DNA of 64,000 bases from the NCBI RefSeq assembly GCF_900103545.1, contig NZ_FNHH01000004.1, positions 62,001 to 126,000 of the forward strand, given 5' to 3'. Made by a program: the position numbers and the translations under genes. Source of the DNA: Daejeonella rubra (GTDB taxonomy: Bacteria; Bacteroidota; Bacteroidia; Sphingobacteriales; Sphingobacteriaceae). Shown here one piece after another: positions 18,437 to 28,251 of this stretch; position 1 is the first letter of the stretch; every line of letters begins with the position of its first letter. A model generated the notes under the pieces. That model saw only the letters and a program-made list of their open reading frames with translations, ran no database searches and was not told the origin of the DNA.

Positions 18437-20338
18437 TTAATAAGCTCTCTGATTCTTTCCTTCCACCCAATTCATAAAGGCTTTATTCACAACCTTATTA
18501 CCACCTGGTGTTGGATAGTTTCCTGAAAAATACCAGTCGCCCAGATGTGAAGGAATAGCCTTATGGAGATTGTCAAGAGTCTGGTATATTACCTTTACCT
18601 CGGCTTTAATTTCTTTTGGGGTTATGATCTGTGCGATTCTGTCAGATATTTCCTGATCTGTAAATTGGCTGTATATTTCCTGAACATAATTCTTCACCTG
18701 CTTATTCCCCAGCTTCTCTGATTCAATACAATTGCGGTAAACACGATCAATTACATCTTCTCTTCCAGTTTCTCTCAATAAGGAAATAGTGGCTTCAAAT
18801 GCTACGAACTCTCCCATTCTTGACATATCTATCCCATAGCAATCAGGATACCTGATCTGAGGGGCAGAGGAAACTACAATGATCTTTTTGGGACCTAAGC
18901 GATCCAGGATTTTCAGAATACTTTGCTTCAGGGTGGTACCTCTTACGATCGAATCGTCAAGAATAACCAGGTTATCAGCACCTCTGTTGATCAGTCCGTA
19001 GGTTGTATCATAAACATGAGCCACCATATCCTGCCTGTCAGCATCCTGAGTAATAAAGGTCCGGAGCTTTACATCCTTGATCGCAATTTTTTCTATCCTT
19101 GCAGTCAGGCTCAATACATCTTCAAGCTCAGCATCCGATATTTTGTCGGCTCTGTTCAATAGCGCATCCTTCTGGAAATCTCTGAGGTATTTATGAACCC
19201 CTTCTACCATCCCATAAAAAGCTACCTCTGCGGTATTAGGGATATAGGAGAAGACAGTGTTTTTAAGATCATTATCAATGGCATCGAATATCTGAGGACA
19301 AAGAAACAGTCCGAGTTGCTTACGTTCCTTATAGATCGATGCATCACTACCTCTTGAGAAATAGATCCTCTCAAAGGAACATGATTTTTGTTCTTCAGGT
19401 TCTCTAAACTGCTCTTCACTGACAGTGCCATTCTTTTTTATGATCAGGGCATGGCCGGGTTTTATCTCCTTTACTGATTCCAAAGGAACATTAAACGCAG
19501 TTTGTATGGCAGGCCGCTCAGAAGTAACGATCACAATTTCATCGTCATGATAGTAGAATGCCGGCCTGATGCCAACAGGATCACGCATAACAAAAGCATC
19601 ACCGTGACCAAAAATACCACTAATTGTATAACCACCATCCCAGGTCTTTGCAGAACGGCGAAGGATTGAAGCTACATCTATATGCTCTGCAATCTGGTGA
19701 CTGATCTCTTCGTTAGAGAAACCTTCATTTTTATATTTATCAAATAGTATCTGATTCTCATCATCCAGAAAGTGTCCGATCTTTTCAAGAACTGTAACAG
19801 TATCTGTCCGTTCCTTGGGATGCTGACCCAATTCAAACAATTGTTCAAGAAGTTCATCCACATTGGTCATATTAAAATTACCACTTACAACCAGGTTTCT
19901 GGTCATCCAGTTATTCTGACGTAAAAATGGATGGCAACTTTCAATACTATTTTTTCCATGAGTACCATAACGCAAATGGCCCATGAGTACCTCTCCGGTG
20001 AAGCTAATATTTTCTTTCAGCCATTCAGTATCCTGAAGAAGTTCAGGAGTTTCTTTGTGGACATCAGCAAACTTTTTTTGTACGTACTCAAAGATCTCTG
20101 CTACTGCATTCGCTCCCATTGCCCTATGGCGACTTATATAACGCTTTCCTGGCTGCACATCCAGCTTAATGGTGGCAATACCCGCTCCATCCTGCCCCCG
20201 GTTATGTTGTTTTTCCATCAGTAAATACAATTTGTTCAGCCCGTAAAGGGCCGTGCCGTATTTTTCCTGATAATAAGATAGAGGCTTTAAAAGGCGGATA
20301 AGTGCGATTCCGCACTCATGTTTGATCTGGTCACTCAT
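18437..20338 (-). CDS. Long PurF-like amidophosphoribosyltransferase
   Basis: A 633-residue protein with an N-terminal class II glutamine amidotransferase domain. Its candidate nucleophile Cys9 (KHECGIALI) is preceded by a short propeptide-like leader. The C-terminal phosphoribosyltransferase domain has the PRPP loop VILDDSIVRGTT (about residue 455). It is about 130 residues longer than ordinary PurF, with a C-terminal extension containing HLGDWYFSGNYPTPGG. Both active sites look intact, so it may make phosphoribosylamine. Bacteroidota often also encode a standard-length PurF; whether this is the main enzyme or a paralogue cannot be decided here. Confidence 0.85.
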   Translation of the reverse strand: MSDQIKHECGIALIRLLKPLSYYQEKYGTALYGLNKLYLLMEKQHNRGQDGAGIATIKLDVQPGKRYISRHRAMGANAVAEIFEYVQKKFADVHKETPELLQDTEWLKENISFTGEVLMGHLRYGTHGKNSIESCHPFLRQNNWMTRNLVVSGNFNMTNVDELLEQLFELGQHPKERTDTVTVLEKIGHFLDDENQILFDKYKNEGFSNEEISHQIAEHIDVASILRRSAKTWDGGYTISGIFGHGDAFVMRDPVGIRPAFYYHDDEIVIVTSERPAIQTAFNVPLESVKEIKPGHALIIKKNGTVSEEQFREPEEQKSCSFERIYFSRGSDASIYKERKQLGLFLCPQIFDAIDNDLKNTVFSYIPNTAEVAFYGMVEGVHKYLRDFQKDALLNRADKISDAELEDVLSLTARIEKIAIKDVKLRTFITQDADRQDMVAHVYDTTYGLINRGADNLVILDDSIVRGTTLKQSILKILDRLGPKKIIVVSSAPQIRYPDCYGIDMSRMGEFVAFEATISLLRETGREDVIDRVYRNCIESEKLGNKQVKNYVQEIYSQFTDQEISDRIAQIITPKEIKAEVKVIYQTLDNLHKAIPSHLGDWYFSGNYPTPGGNKVVNKAFMNWVEGKNQRAY

Positions 20339-20355
20339 AAGTAGTTCTGAGATTG

Positions 20356-20363
20356 CAAAAATA
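20356..20363 (-). promoter_or_regulatory. -7 box TATTTTTG for the PurF-like gene
   Basis: TATTTTTG on the minus strand, with TTG about 21 bases upstream, lies 17 bases before the ATG at 20338. It is a good match to the Bacteroidota promoter consensus with a short leader. Confidence 0.6.
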
Positions 20364-20453
20364 GATATTTAATCCCTAAGAAGCCAATGAAAAAACACTG
20401 AAAATAATCTCCTGATCGCTATAATTCAAAACAAGTGAATTCAGGCTTCAGAA

Positions 20454-21941
20454 TCAAAGGAATTGTTCAATAAGTGAGGGGAAAACAATTAGCAGCAACA
20501 GCAAAAATGCTAAAAACATACTCAGGTATGTTTTGGCCGTATTGCTTACCCTTACACCTGAATAGGCAGATTCTCTCAAATATGCATTTAAAGGCACTTT
20601 TAAATAATAGAATAAAGACACCAGAGTACTGATCGCCGCTATAATGATCATCATCAAAATTATCAAAGAACCTGATGAATTATATGCGTTCAATGCGGTT
20701 GAGAATACAAAAAATTTTGCGGTAAAGCCAACCGTTGGTGGTAAACCTGTCAGGGATACTAAAACAAGTACAAAACAAATCATTAAAATACTTAATTGAC
20801 GGCCCAGGCCATTATACTCATCCAGATTTTGTTTTCCTGTTTGCTCTTCAATTTCATCTACAATTAAAAATGCAGCCATATTCATTATTATGTATATAAA
20901 CATGTAAAATATGAGTGCTTTGTATCCTTCTCCCGGGGAAACAAATAAAGCCATAATCATAAAACCGGTATGACCGATTGAAGAATAAGCAAGCATGCGT
21001 TTGGTATTATTTTGCCAGATTGCGGCAAAATTCCCAAGCACCATACTGACAATAGCCATTGAGGCGAGCATCAAATTAATATCAAATGATGCAATATTAA
21101 GAGAATTAATTACGGCAATAAACTTAATAAGAAGGGCAAAACCGGCAATCTTAGGTCCGGTTGATAGAAAAGCAGTAACTGGCGTTGGCGCTCCTTCGTA
21201 AACATCCGGAGCCCAGAAATGCAACGGAACAACAGATAATTTAAATGCAATCCCAATCAAAACCATGATCAATGATACGCCCAAAGCCATAGGTGGGATA
21301 TTATTTAGTCCGGTTATAAATGAAGGATCATTCAAATCAAGGGTGCCTGTAAATCCATATAACAAAGAGATCCCATAAAGCATAATAGCAGAACATACTG
21401 CACCAAACAAGGCATATTTCATGGACGCCTCACTTTGTTTTTGATCACGGGAAATGTAGCCAACCATTAAATAAGACCCCAGTGACACCATTTCAAGCGC
21501 CATATAAACCATCAGTAAATTGGCCGACATAGCCATGAGGTTCATTCCAAGGTGAACAGCCAGCAGAATAGCATAAAGATCACCTGTACCTTTTTCATGC
21601 TGCTGCAACGAACGATTATACCTGATAAACAATACAAATAACAGACTGACAAGGCAAAAAAGAATTTTGAAGAGTATGGAAAGATGGTCCAGTATGACCA
21701 TACCGCCAAATAACGACTTGCTTTCTATATGCAGAAGCCCAAAACTTTGAACCATTACAATCAATATAATACTGATTGTTAAACCAAAACTTAGCTGTGG
21801 ATATTTTTTAGAGAAAAATAGGTCTGACAGTATCACAAGTATGAATCCTGCCAATAAAGTCGCCTCAGACTGAAAATACGATAAGCTTGCGATCGTATCA
21901 TTAATGGAAGAGGATATAAACGGTATAAATTCGTTCATCAT
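20454..21941 (-). CDS. nuoN: NADH-quinone oxidoreductase subunit N
   Basis: Antiporter-like membrane subunit of complex I (495 residues, about 14 helices). Conserved segments include MALEMVSLGSYLMVGY, the broken-helix region PLHFWAPDVYEGAPTPVTAFLSTGPK with its Lys, and KRMLAYSSIGHTGFMIM. It is the last gene of the nuoH-N run and its ATG overlaps the nuoM stop by four bases, indicating coupled translation. The ATGATG start gives two possible initiation codons one apart. Confidence 0.95.
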   Translation of the reverse strand: MMNEFIPFISSSINDTIASLSYFQSEATLLAGFILVILSDLFFSKKYPQLSFGLTISIILIVMVQSFGLLHIESKSLFGGMVILDHLSILFKILFCLVSLLFVLFIRYNRSLQQHEKGTGDLYAILLAVHLGMNLMAMSANLLMVYMALEMVSLGSYLMVGYISRDQKQSEASMKYALFGAVCSAIMLYGISLLYGFTGTLDLNDPSFITGLNNIPPMALGVSLIMVLIGIAFKLSVVPLHFWAPDVYEGAPTPVTAFLSTGPKIAGFALLIKFIAVINSLNIASFDINLMLASMAIVSMVLGNFAAIWQNNTKRMLAYSSIGHTGFMIMALFVSPGEGYKALIFYMFIYIIMNMAAFLIVDEIEEQTGKQNLDEYNGLGRQLSILMICFVLVLVSLTGLPPTVGFTAKFFVFSTALNAYNSSGSLIILMMIIIAAISTLVSLFYYLKVPLNAYLRESAYSGVRVSNTAKTYLSMFLAFLLLLLIVFPSLIEQFL

Positions 21942-23533
21942 CCGGAAATTAATTGAACAAAGGCCAAAACGGACGCATTCATTTTATCAAATAGCAGGGA
22001 AGGAAAAATTCCCAGTGCTAAAGCCAGGGCAGCCAAAGGAATCAATGCGAATTTTTCACGGGTATTGACATCGCTGAGTTTTGAGAGCCATTCCTCCCCT
22101 CCTTTTAAACGGGTCTGACCAAAGAACATTCGTTGTAAAGTCCAAAGGAAATAAGCAGCACTCAAAAGAATACCTATAGAAGCCGCTACAGCCATCCAGC
22201 GTGGAAGTAACCCGTTTACCTGTTCTGAGGTAAATGCTCCTATTAAACTGAAAGCTTCAGCCATAAAAGCAGAAAAACCAGGCAGACCGAGTGAAGCGAA
22301 AAAAGCGATTATCACAAATGCCGTAAACTGAGGCATAATTTCTGCCAACCCGCGGAAATTTGCAATTTCACGGTCATGCACCCGGTCATAGATCATTCCT
22401 ACCAGGAAGAAAAGCATGGCTGATAAACCGCCGTGACTAATCATTTGCAGCATGGCGCCACTTACTCCTTCGGTTGTAGAGGATGCAATACCCAGCAATA
22501 CAAATCCCATATGAGATACTGAAGAATAAGCGATCAGTCGCTTAAGATCTGTTTGAGCGAGCGCATTTAATGCACCATAAAGTATGGAAACGACTCCAAT
22601 AAGGCCAATCCACCAGGCAGATTGCATAGCTGCATCAGGAAAAATACTGTAACAGATCCTGATAATTCCATAACCTCCAACTTTCAAAAGTAAACCGGCA
22701 AGAATAATAGAAACCGGTGTTGGAGCTTCGACGTGTGCATCAGGCAACCAGGTATGTAGGGGTACTATCGGGACTTTTATTGCAAATGCCACAAATAAGA
22801 CGATAAAAGCAAGTAATCGGGCAGAAATACCAAACAAATTTTTATCAGCAATAGCAGAGAAAATAGATCCATATGAATAATTGGCAGGATCCATCATCAG
22901 AATCATATTAAAAGTGTGATTACCTGTCGCAGGATTAATAACCGAAAAGTACAATCCTATGATAACCAGCAGCATAAAGACCGAACCAAAGAGCGTGTAC
23001 AGGAAGAACTTGATAGCTGCATACTCCCTTCTTATACCACCCCATATTCCAATCAGAAAATAAAGTGGCAGAAGCATCAATTCATAGAAAATATAGAAGA
23101 GGAAAAAATCCAGTGCACAGAAAACGCCTATCACTGCAGTATTCAATAATAGAAATAAGGAAAAATAAGCTTTGAGTTTAGTTTTAATTTCCCATGATGC
23201 CAGGGTTGCAACAAAAGTAACTAAGGCCGATAAAATCAAAAATGGCATTGACAAACCATCAATACCCAGGAAATAATCAATTTCAAGACTACCTATATTT
23301 CCCAGGTTCAGACGAATCCATGGGAGTTTCTCGACTAATTGGTATTGAGACTCTTTACTAATACCAGCAGCAAGTGAGGAGCTGTTAAATTTTAAATAAA
23401 TGAACAGACTTAACACAAATTGTATCAAACTTACCCCCAGAGTAATGTATTTATACTGCTGCTGGAATCGCGATGGCAAGACCAGAATGAGCAAGGCAGC
23501 AACAAGCGGCAAAAAAATCAGTAATGATAACAT
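21938..23533 (-). CDS. nuoM: NADH-quinone oxidoreductase subunit M
   Basis: Proton-pumping, antiporter-like subunit of complex I (531 residues). Seen are FYIFYELMLLPLYFLIG with the conserved Glu, PLHTWLPDAHVEAPTPVSIILAG and KRLIAYSSVSHMGFV. I use the ATG at 23533; the TTG two codons upstream is a weaker choice. A purine-rich GGGAGGGA lies about ten bases before the ATG, one of the few Shine-Dalgarno-like sites in the window. It lies 55 bases after nuoL. Confidence 0.95.
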   Translation of the reverse strand: MLSLLIFLPLVAALLILVLPSRFQQQYKYITLGVSLIQFVLSLFIYLKFNSSSLAAGISKESQYQLVEKLPWIRLNLGNIGSLEIDYFLGIDGLSMPFLILSALVTFVATLASWEIKTKLKAYFSLFLLLNTAVIGVFCALDFFLFYIFYELMLLPLYFLIGIWGGIRREYAAIKFFLYTLFGSVFMLLVIIGLYFSVINPATGNHTFNMILMMDPANYSYGSIFSAIADKNLFGISARLLAFIVLFVAFAIKVPIVPLHTWLPDAHVEAPTPVSIILAGLLLKVGGYGIIRICYSIFPDAAMQSAWWIGLIGVVSILYGALNALAQTDLKRLIAYSSVSHMGFVLLGIASSTTEGVSGAMLQMISHGGLSAMLFFLVGMIYDRVHDREIANFRGLAEIMPQFTAFVIIAFFASLGLPGFSAFMAEAFSLIGAFTSEQVNGLLPRWMAVAASIGILLSAAYFLWTLQRMFFGQTRLKGGEEWLSKLSDVNTREKFALIPLAALALALGIFPSLLFDKMNASVLAFVQLISG

Positions 23534-23588
23534 ATTCAATTAGTCCCTCCCGAAATCCGCATGGCGGTGTTGATTAATTTGATTAAGA

Positions 23589-25628
23589 TCATATAAAATA
23601 AGTTAGAATAAAAAATGAGAGCACAACCAGGAGCATAGTAATAAGATAATGCTGCAATTTTCCTGTCTGAAAATTGCGTGAAAATCGTCCGATCCATTTT
23701 GCTAAGGTTCCTGTTGCATTCACAAGACCATCCACCAGGGTCCTGTCAAACCAATAGGTAATTCCTGATAGAACTCCAACCAAAGAAGCAGATTTTAACA
23801 CCAGGGCATCAATAAAGTTCCTGTCAAACCAATAGCATGCTCTTGAAAACTTTTCTACAGGAACTGTAAATAAATAGCTGTAAATTTCATTCAGGTACCA
23901 TTCCCGCTTTGAAAAACGATACAATAGATTTCTATCGGGGATGGAAATTCCATCACTCTTCACGTAAATTTTATAGGTTGTAAATAATAATCCTAAACTT
24001 CCAATATTCAGGATCAATGGTACGAGCCAATGATAAATATTTACCTTTTGTATAGATGCTGAGGAAAAACCATTCCAAAGCCATGAGCTTTCAAATGAAG
24101 CCGGGTTGTATGAAAAAGCAATAAACGAGCAGAAAAATGCCAGAATGATTAATACATAAGACATTTGATTTGGTGCATCCTTGATCTGTTCAGTCTGTTC
24201 CCTGCTAATTAGTTTTGGTTGAGCCAAAAACACTTTAAAAACTAATCTGCTGATATAAAAAGCAGTAAGCCAGCTTGTTAAAACCAATAGATATGGCAGT
24301 ATTTTGAATATACCATTTCTTGTTTCAGCCCATTCAAAAGCGGTGATAAGGATAGCATCCTTTGATAAATATCCTGAGCTAAGAGGCAGACCAATAAGAG
24401 CTGCTGAAGCCAAACACATCCCAATAAATGCAATTGGCATCCCTTTTCTAAGGCCTCCCATTATCCGTATATCCTGGCAGTCGAAATCAAGGCCAAGCTT
24501 ATCACGGTAGTGATGCAGCTGATGAATCACAGAACCAGCTGCAAGGAATAATAAACACTTAAAAAAAGCATGTGTGGCCAAATGGAAAATACTTTCAGAA
24601 TATGCTCCTATCCCTAAGGCCATGACCATAAATCCAAGCTGAGAGATTGTAGAATAAGCCAGAATCCGTTTAATATCGTTTTGAGTTAATGCTATAGTTG
24701 CGGCCATAAATGCAGTAAATGCACCTATACAAACCATTATATTCAATACAAAAGGATCAAAAACAGGATATACCCTCGCAATTAAAAATACTCCCGCAGC
24801 AACCATGGTAGCAGCATGGATCAGTGAAGAAACTGAAGTTGGGCCCTCCATAGCATCGGGGAGCCAGGTATGAAGAGGAAACTGTGCCGATTTTGCCATA
24901 GCACCCATAAAAAAGGCTATCCCTGCAATACTAAGCCAAACTTCAGGAATCTGCCGGGAACCACTTATCCATAAGCCTTCGCTGATCCGTGACTCCTTCA
25001 TGAGACCATTGTCGCCAAATAGCGCAGAAATATCAAGAGTTTGAAACTGGCTAAAAATGATCATTATCCCTAAAAGGAAACCAATATCACCGATCCTGTT
25101 CATTATAAAAGCCTTTTGGGCGGCCTGAGATGCTGCATGTCTGGTAAACCAGAAACCAATCAACAGAAAAGAAGAAAAGCCTACCAGTTCCCAGAACAAA
25201 TAAATCAACAAAAGGTTATCTGAAATGACCAGACCTAGCATTGAAAAACAAAACAAACCCAAATAGGCCCAATATCTATGAATATTGGGATCGCCCTTCA
25301 TGTATATCCTGGAATATATATGAACCAGTACTGAAATACCCGAAACCAGGATCATCATCAATACAGTAAGATTATTCAATAAAATACCTGCCTTAAATTC
25401 AATGCCTCCAATTAAAAACCAGGGGATTTGGTAATGAAAGGGTTGTTTATTCCAGAGAAGGGAGAATAAATAAACTGAAAGTATGAAAGTCAGCGAAATA
25501 TTGATCAGAGCAAGATCAGCCCCCCTGCCCTTTTGTCCGGCAAGGATCAATAGGAATGATAGTAAAGGCAGCAAAATCACCAATAGTGAAATGATACCAA
25601 CAAATCCTGAAAATTCTAATCCTTCCAT
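23589..25628 (-). CDS. nuoL: NADH-quinone oxidoreductase subunit L
   Basis: Largest antiporter-like subunit of complex I (679 residues, about 16 helices). Motifs include YLFWELVGFSSFLLIGFW, FPLHTWLPDAMEGPTSVSSLIHAATMV and KRILAYSTISQLGFMVMALG. The C-terminal third carries the lateral amphipathic helix region and ends in a hydrophobic anchor. The start is one base after the nuoK stop, so they are surely cotranslated. Length is normal for the family. Confidence 0.95.
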   Translation of the reverse strand: MEGLEFSGFVGIISLLVILLPLLSFLLILAGQKGRGADLALINISLTFILSVYLFSLLWNKQPFHYQIPWFLIGGIEFKAGILLNNLTVLMMILVSGISVLVHIYSRIYMKGDPNIHRYWAYLGLFCFSMLGLVISDNLLLIYLFWELVGFSSFLLIGFWFTRHAASQAAQKAFIMNRIGDIGFLLGIMIIFSQFQTLDISALFGDNGLMKESRISEGLWISGSRQIPEVWLSIAGIAFFMGAMAKSAQFPLHTWLPDAMEGPTSVSSLIHAATMVAAGVFLIARVYPVFDPFVLNIMVCIGAFTAFMAATIALTQNDIKRILAYSTISQLGFMVMALGIGAYSESIFHLATHAFFKCLLFLAAGSVIHQLHHYRDKLGLDFDCQDIRIMGGLRKGMPIAFIGMCLASAALIGLPLSSGYLSKDAILITAFEWAETRNGIFKILPYLLVLTSWLTAFYISRLVFKVFLAQPKLISREQTEQIKDAPNQMSYVLIILAFFCSFIAFSYNPASFESSWLWNGFSSASIQKVNIYHWLVPLILNIGSLGLLFTTYKIYVKSDGISIPDRNLLYRFSKREWYLNEIYSYLFTVPVEKFSRACYWFDRNFIDALVLKSASLVGVLSGITYWFDRTLVDGLVNATGTLAKWIGRFSRNFQTGKLQHYLITMLLVVLSFFILTYFI

Positions 25629-25629
25629 T

Positions 25630-25935
25630 TTAATCTTTCAGCTTGTCAATTTTTGAAGGATCAATCGTTTTAAAGTGCTTATAAACATTTAAAATGATTG
25701 CTAATGCTACCGCAACTCCTGCTGCGGCCAGGACAATGGCAAATAATGCAAAAAGTTGCCCTCCTCCATTTTCCTTATCATACCTGCCAAAAGCTACGAA
25801 ATTCAATACCGCAGCGTTGATCATAAACTCAATACCTATCAGAATCTGAATTGCATTTTTTTTGGTTAAAACTGCATACAAACCAATACAGAAAAGGCAG
25901 GCACTTATGATCAAAAAATGACTTAGGGGGATCAT
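25630..25935 (-). CDS. nuoK: NADH-quinone oxidoreductase subunit K
   Basis: Small three-helix membrane subunit of complex I (101 residues), normal length. The conserved Glu residues of the proton path appear in GIEFMINAAVLNFV (TM2) and the following QLFALFAIVLAAAGVAVALAII helix is typical. It overlaps nuoJ by four bases and is followed by nuoL after one base. Confidence 0.95.
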   Translation of the reverse strand: MIPLSHFLIISACLFCIGLYAVLTKKNAIQILIGIEFMINAAVLNFVAFGRYDKENGGGQLFALFAIVLAAAGVAVALAIILNVYKHFKTIDPSKIDKLKD

Positions 25936-26465
25936 ATCTTTTTCCCCTTTCTGGCCAAATGTGCAGCCCCTATTAATGCCATCATCAGGAAAACCGACAA
26001 TACTTCAAAGGGAAGCAGATATCTGGTCATGCTATGCATTCCGATAGCATGGATCGTATTATCCCCTTCAAGGATTGGCGCAGCCGATTTGATCCAATCT
26101 AATCCTGAAAAATCTATTTGAACAATTAGACTGACCAGAATAAATAGAAAACTAAGGCAGATGAAAATTCCGGCAAGATGATTTAATTTGAAAGTTCTTT
26201 TTATTGGCTCAAGAGAATTTAGCAGCTCCTTGTTTGAAAGCATAAATGCGAATAACATCAGGACCAATACACCTCCTACATATATTACAACCTGAGTTAC
26301 AGCAATAAAATCTGCAAGCGCAAACACGTATAATGCCGCCAAAGAAAAAAGCGTAACAAAAAACAAGAAAATACTTCTTACCAGATTCTGCATGGTCACA
26401 ACCATCAATGCAGAGATCAGAACCAATGCAGCAAAAAAGTAAAAGATCAATTGTTCTGCATTCAT
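25932..26465 (-). CDS. nuoJ: NADH-quinone oxidoreductase subunit J
   Basis: Membrane subunit of complex I with five predicted helices (177 residues). The TM3 segment VTQVVIYVGGVLVLMLFAFML, with the pi-bulge Tyr/Gly region, is diagnostic. The final part FEVLSVFLMMALIGAAHLARK fits the family. It overlaps nuoI at its start and nuoK at its end by four bases each. Confidence 0.94.
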   Translation of the reverse strand: MNAEQLIFYFFAALVLISALMVVTMQNLVRSIFLFFVTLFSLAALYVFALADFIAVTQVVIYVGGVLVLMLFAFMLSNKELLNSLEPIKRTFKLNHLAGIFICLSFLFILVSLIVQIDFSGLDWIKSAAPILEGDNTIHAIGMHSMTRYLLPFEVLSVFLMMALIGAAHLARKGKKI

Positions 26466-27052
26466 ATTTTATTGTCAGTATTTTGCTGCATTGCTGCCTG
26501 CTTTGACGCAAGCCGCTCTGCATTTAACTTCTCCAATGCCAGCCGCTTTTCATCGGCTTCAGCAGCTGTCATATCAGAAAATTTATAGGTCATTTCACTT
26601 AGATCGATCATACTCCGATCATAGGTATCGGTCATAACAATACATTCTGTGGGACAAACAACAGTACATAAACCACAGTACATACATTTTGCCATATCGA
26701 TATCGAATTTTGCTGCATACAACCTCTTGGTCGTACCATCAGATGTTTTACCAATAGCCTCGGTAGACTTAATACTTTCAATGTCAATACAATCAACAGG
26801 GCAGATCTTTGCACAAAGGTCACAAACAATACAATCATCCATTTCAACGTCCAGCTGATAGCGACCTACATCAGGCACAGGAAGTTTAATATGAGGATAT
26901 TGAATAGTCGTTGTTCCGGTTTTTTGAGAAAAATACCCTGGATCTGATATTGGCTTCACCTTTCTGCTTTCTGTTGCAGCAAAGAAGTGGCCAAGTGTTA
27001 GTTTTAACCCTTTAACAACCGTTTTAAATACATTTAATACTTTCTCTATCAT
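26462..27052 (-). CDS. nuoI: NADH-quinone oxidoreductase subunit I (2x[4Fe-4S])
   Basis: Peripheral-arm ferredoxin-like subunit that passes electrons towards quinone (196 residues). Two four-cysteine clusters are intact: CIVCDLCAKICPVDC and CMYCGLCTVVCPTEC. This is the only iron-sulfur subunit present here. The C-terminal 40 residues are a charged helical tail longer than in many homologues. It starts 59 bases after nuoH and overlaps nuoJ by four bases. Confidence 0.96.
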   Translation of the reverse strand: MIEKVLNVFKTVVKGLKLTLGHFFAATESRKVKPISDPGYFSQKTGTTTIQYPHIKLPVPDVGRYQLDVEMDDCIVCDLCAKICPVDCIDIESIKSTEAIGKTSDGTTKRLYAAKFDIDMAKCMYCGLCTVVCPTECIVMTDTYDRSMIDLSEMTYKFSDMTAAEADEKRLALEKLNAERLASKQAAMQQNTDNKI

Positions 27053-27111
27053 TCTACCAGGATTTACCGTACAAACCGGATTCCTATTTTTTTATTTATA
27101 ATTCGATGATC

Positions 27112-28182
27112 TTACATCATTGTTAAGCGCCAAATACCTGAAATTAGCATACATAAAAATGCAAGTGGAGTTAATACTTTCCAGCAAAAACTCATCAACT
27201 GATCAACCCTAAAACGTGGCAGCGTCCACCTAAGCCAAATTTGTACCGCAACAACGCATAAGGTTTTTGTAAGTATCCAAAAAATACCCCAACCTATTCC
27301 TGTTGTCCATGTTGCTAATGAAACTGAGCTGATATTGGGCAAAGGACTATTCCAACCGCCAAGAAAGAGTACCACTCCGATCATACCTACCAAAAACATC
27401 ATGGAATATTCGGCCAAAAATATAAAGGCAAACCTCAAACCTGAATACTCCACATGAAAACCACCAACCAGTTCAGATTCTGCCTCCGGAATATCAAATG
27501 GGGCTCGATTACATTCAGCCAATGAAGCAATAAAATAAATGATATAGGCTACAATAAGATGTGGTGCCTGAAAAACATTCCATGCAAGGATGCCTCCAAT
27601 AGCCTTAACATCCCAGATGCCCAGAAAATTCACAGCTTCTGAAGTGAGTATTCCCTGCCTGATAGTTATTTCCTGAAGGTTTAAGGACTGAGAAATCATC
27701 ACTACCGACAAAAGTGAAATACCGGCAGGAATCTCATAAGAGACCATTTGTGCTACCGAACGCATTGAACCTAACAAAGCATATTTGTTGTTGGAACCCC
27801 AACCTGCCATTAAAATTCCGAGCGTTTCTATGGATAGTATTGCAAAAATGTAAAAAAGTCCAAGGTTTAAGGATGCCGGAATGAGGCCCGGAGCCCAGGG
27901 CAATGCAGCAAATCCAAGGTATACAGAAACAAATATGATGATCGGAGCCAGAATAAAAAGAATTTTATCGGCGGCTGTTGGAATAATAAACTCCTTTTGA
28001 AGCATTTTTAATATATCGGCAAATGCTTGTAAAGATCCATACTTCCCTACTTCCATAGGGCCTAAACGATCTTGTATAAATGCAGAGATTTTTCGTTCAG
28101 AATAGAGTGCGAACAAAGTAAACAGGGCAGTAAATGCAAATAATGCGCTTGCAACCAATACATATGTCAGATAGAAATTCAA
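27112..28182 (-). CDS. nuoH: NADH-quinone oxidoreductase subunit H
   Basis: Membrane subunit at the quinone chamber of complex I (356 residues, about eight helices). Diagnostic segments are DRLGPMEVGKYGSLQAFADI, the acidic loop RAPFDIPEAESELVGGFHVEYSG and WIRWTLPRFRVDQ-like WLRWTLPRFRVDQLM near the C terminus. It is the first gene of the nuoH-N run: upstream comes murI, not nuoG, and a promoter box lies just before it. Confidence 0.96.
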   Translation of the reverse strand: MNFYLTYVLVASALFAFTALFTLFALYSERKISAFIQDRLGPMEVGKYGSLQAFADILKMLQKEFIIPTAADKILFILAPIIIFVSVYLGFAALPWAPGLIPASLNLGLFYIFAILSIETLGILMAGWGSNNKYALLGSMRSVAQMVSYEIPAGISLLSVVMISQSLNLQEITIRQGILTSEAVNFLGIWDVKAIGGILAWNVFQAPHLIVAYIIYFIASLAECNRAPFDIPEAESELVGGFHVEYSGLRFAFIFLAEYSMMFLVGMIGVVLFLGGWNSPLPNISSVSLATWTTGIGWGIFWILTKTLCVVAVQIWLRWTLPRFRVDQLMSFCWKVLTPLAFLCMLISGIWRLTMM

Positions 28183-28201
28183 TTTATCGGGCTTATGTAC
28201 G

Positions 28202-28209
28202 CAAACTTA
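28202..28209 (-). promoter_or_regulatory. nuo operon -7 box TAAGTTTG
   Basis: TAAGTTTG on the minus strand lies 19 bases before the nuoH ATG; the -33 element is poor (ACTG at 19 bases). It suggests that nuoH-N is transcribed on its own rather than as the tail of a longer nuo operon. Confidence 0.5.
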
Positions 28210-28251
28210 CATAATCTGCTTAAAAATGCAGTGTAAATCATGCTTTTAAAC

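Noticed and set aside
26209..26523. A 104-codon Cys-rich minus-strand frame overlapping nuoJ and nuoI
   Set aside because: It is an alternative frame of two intact nuo genes; its apparent cysteines come from translating hydrophobic codons out of frame.
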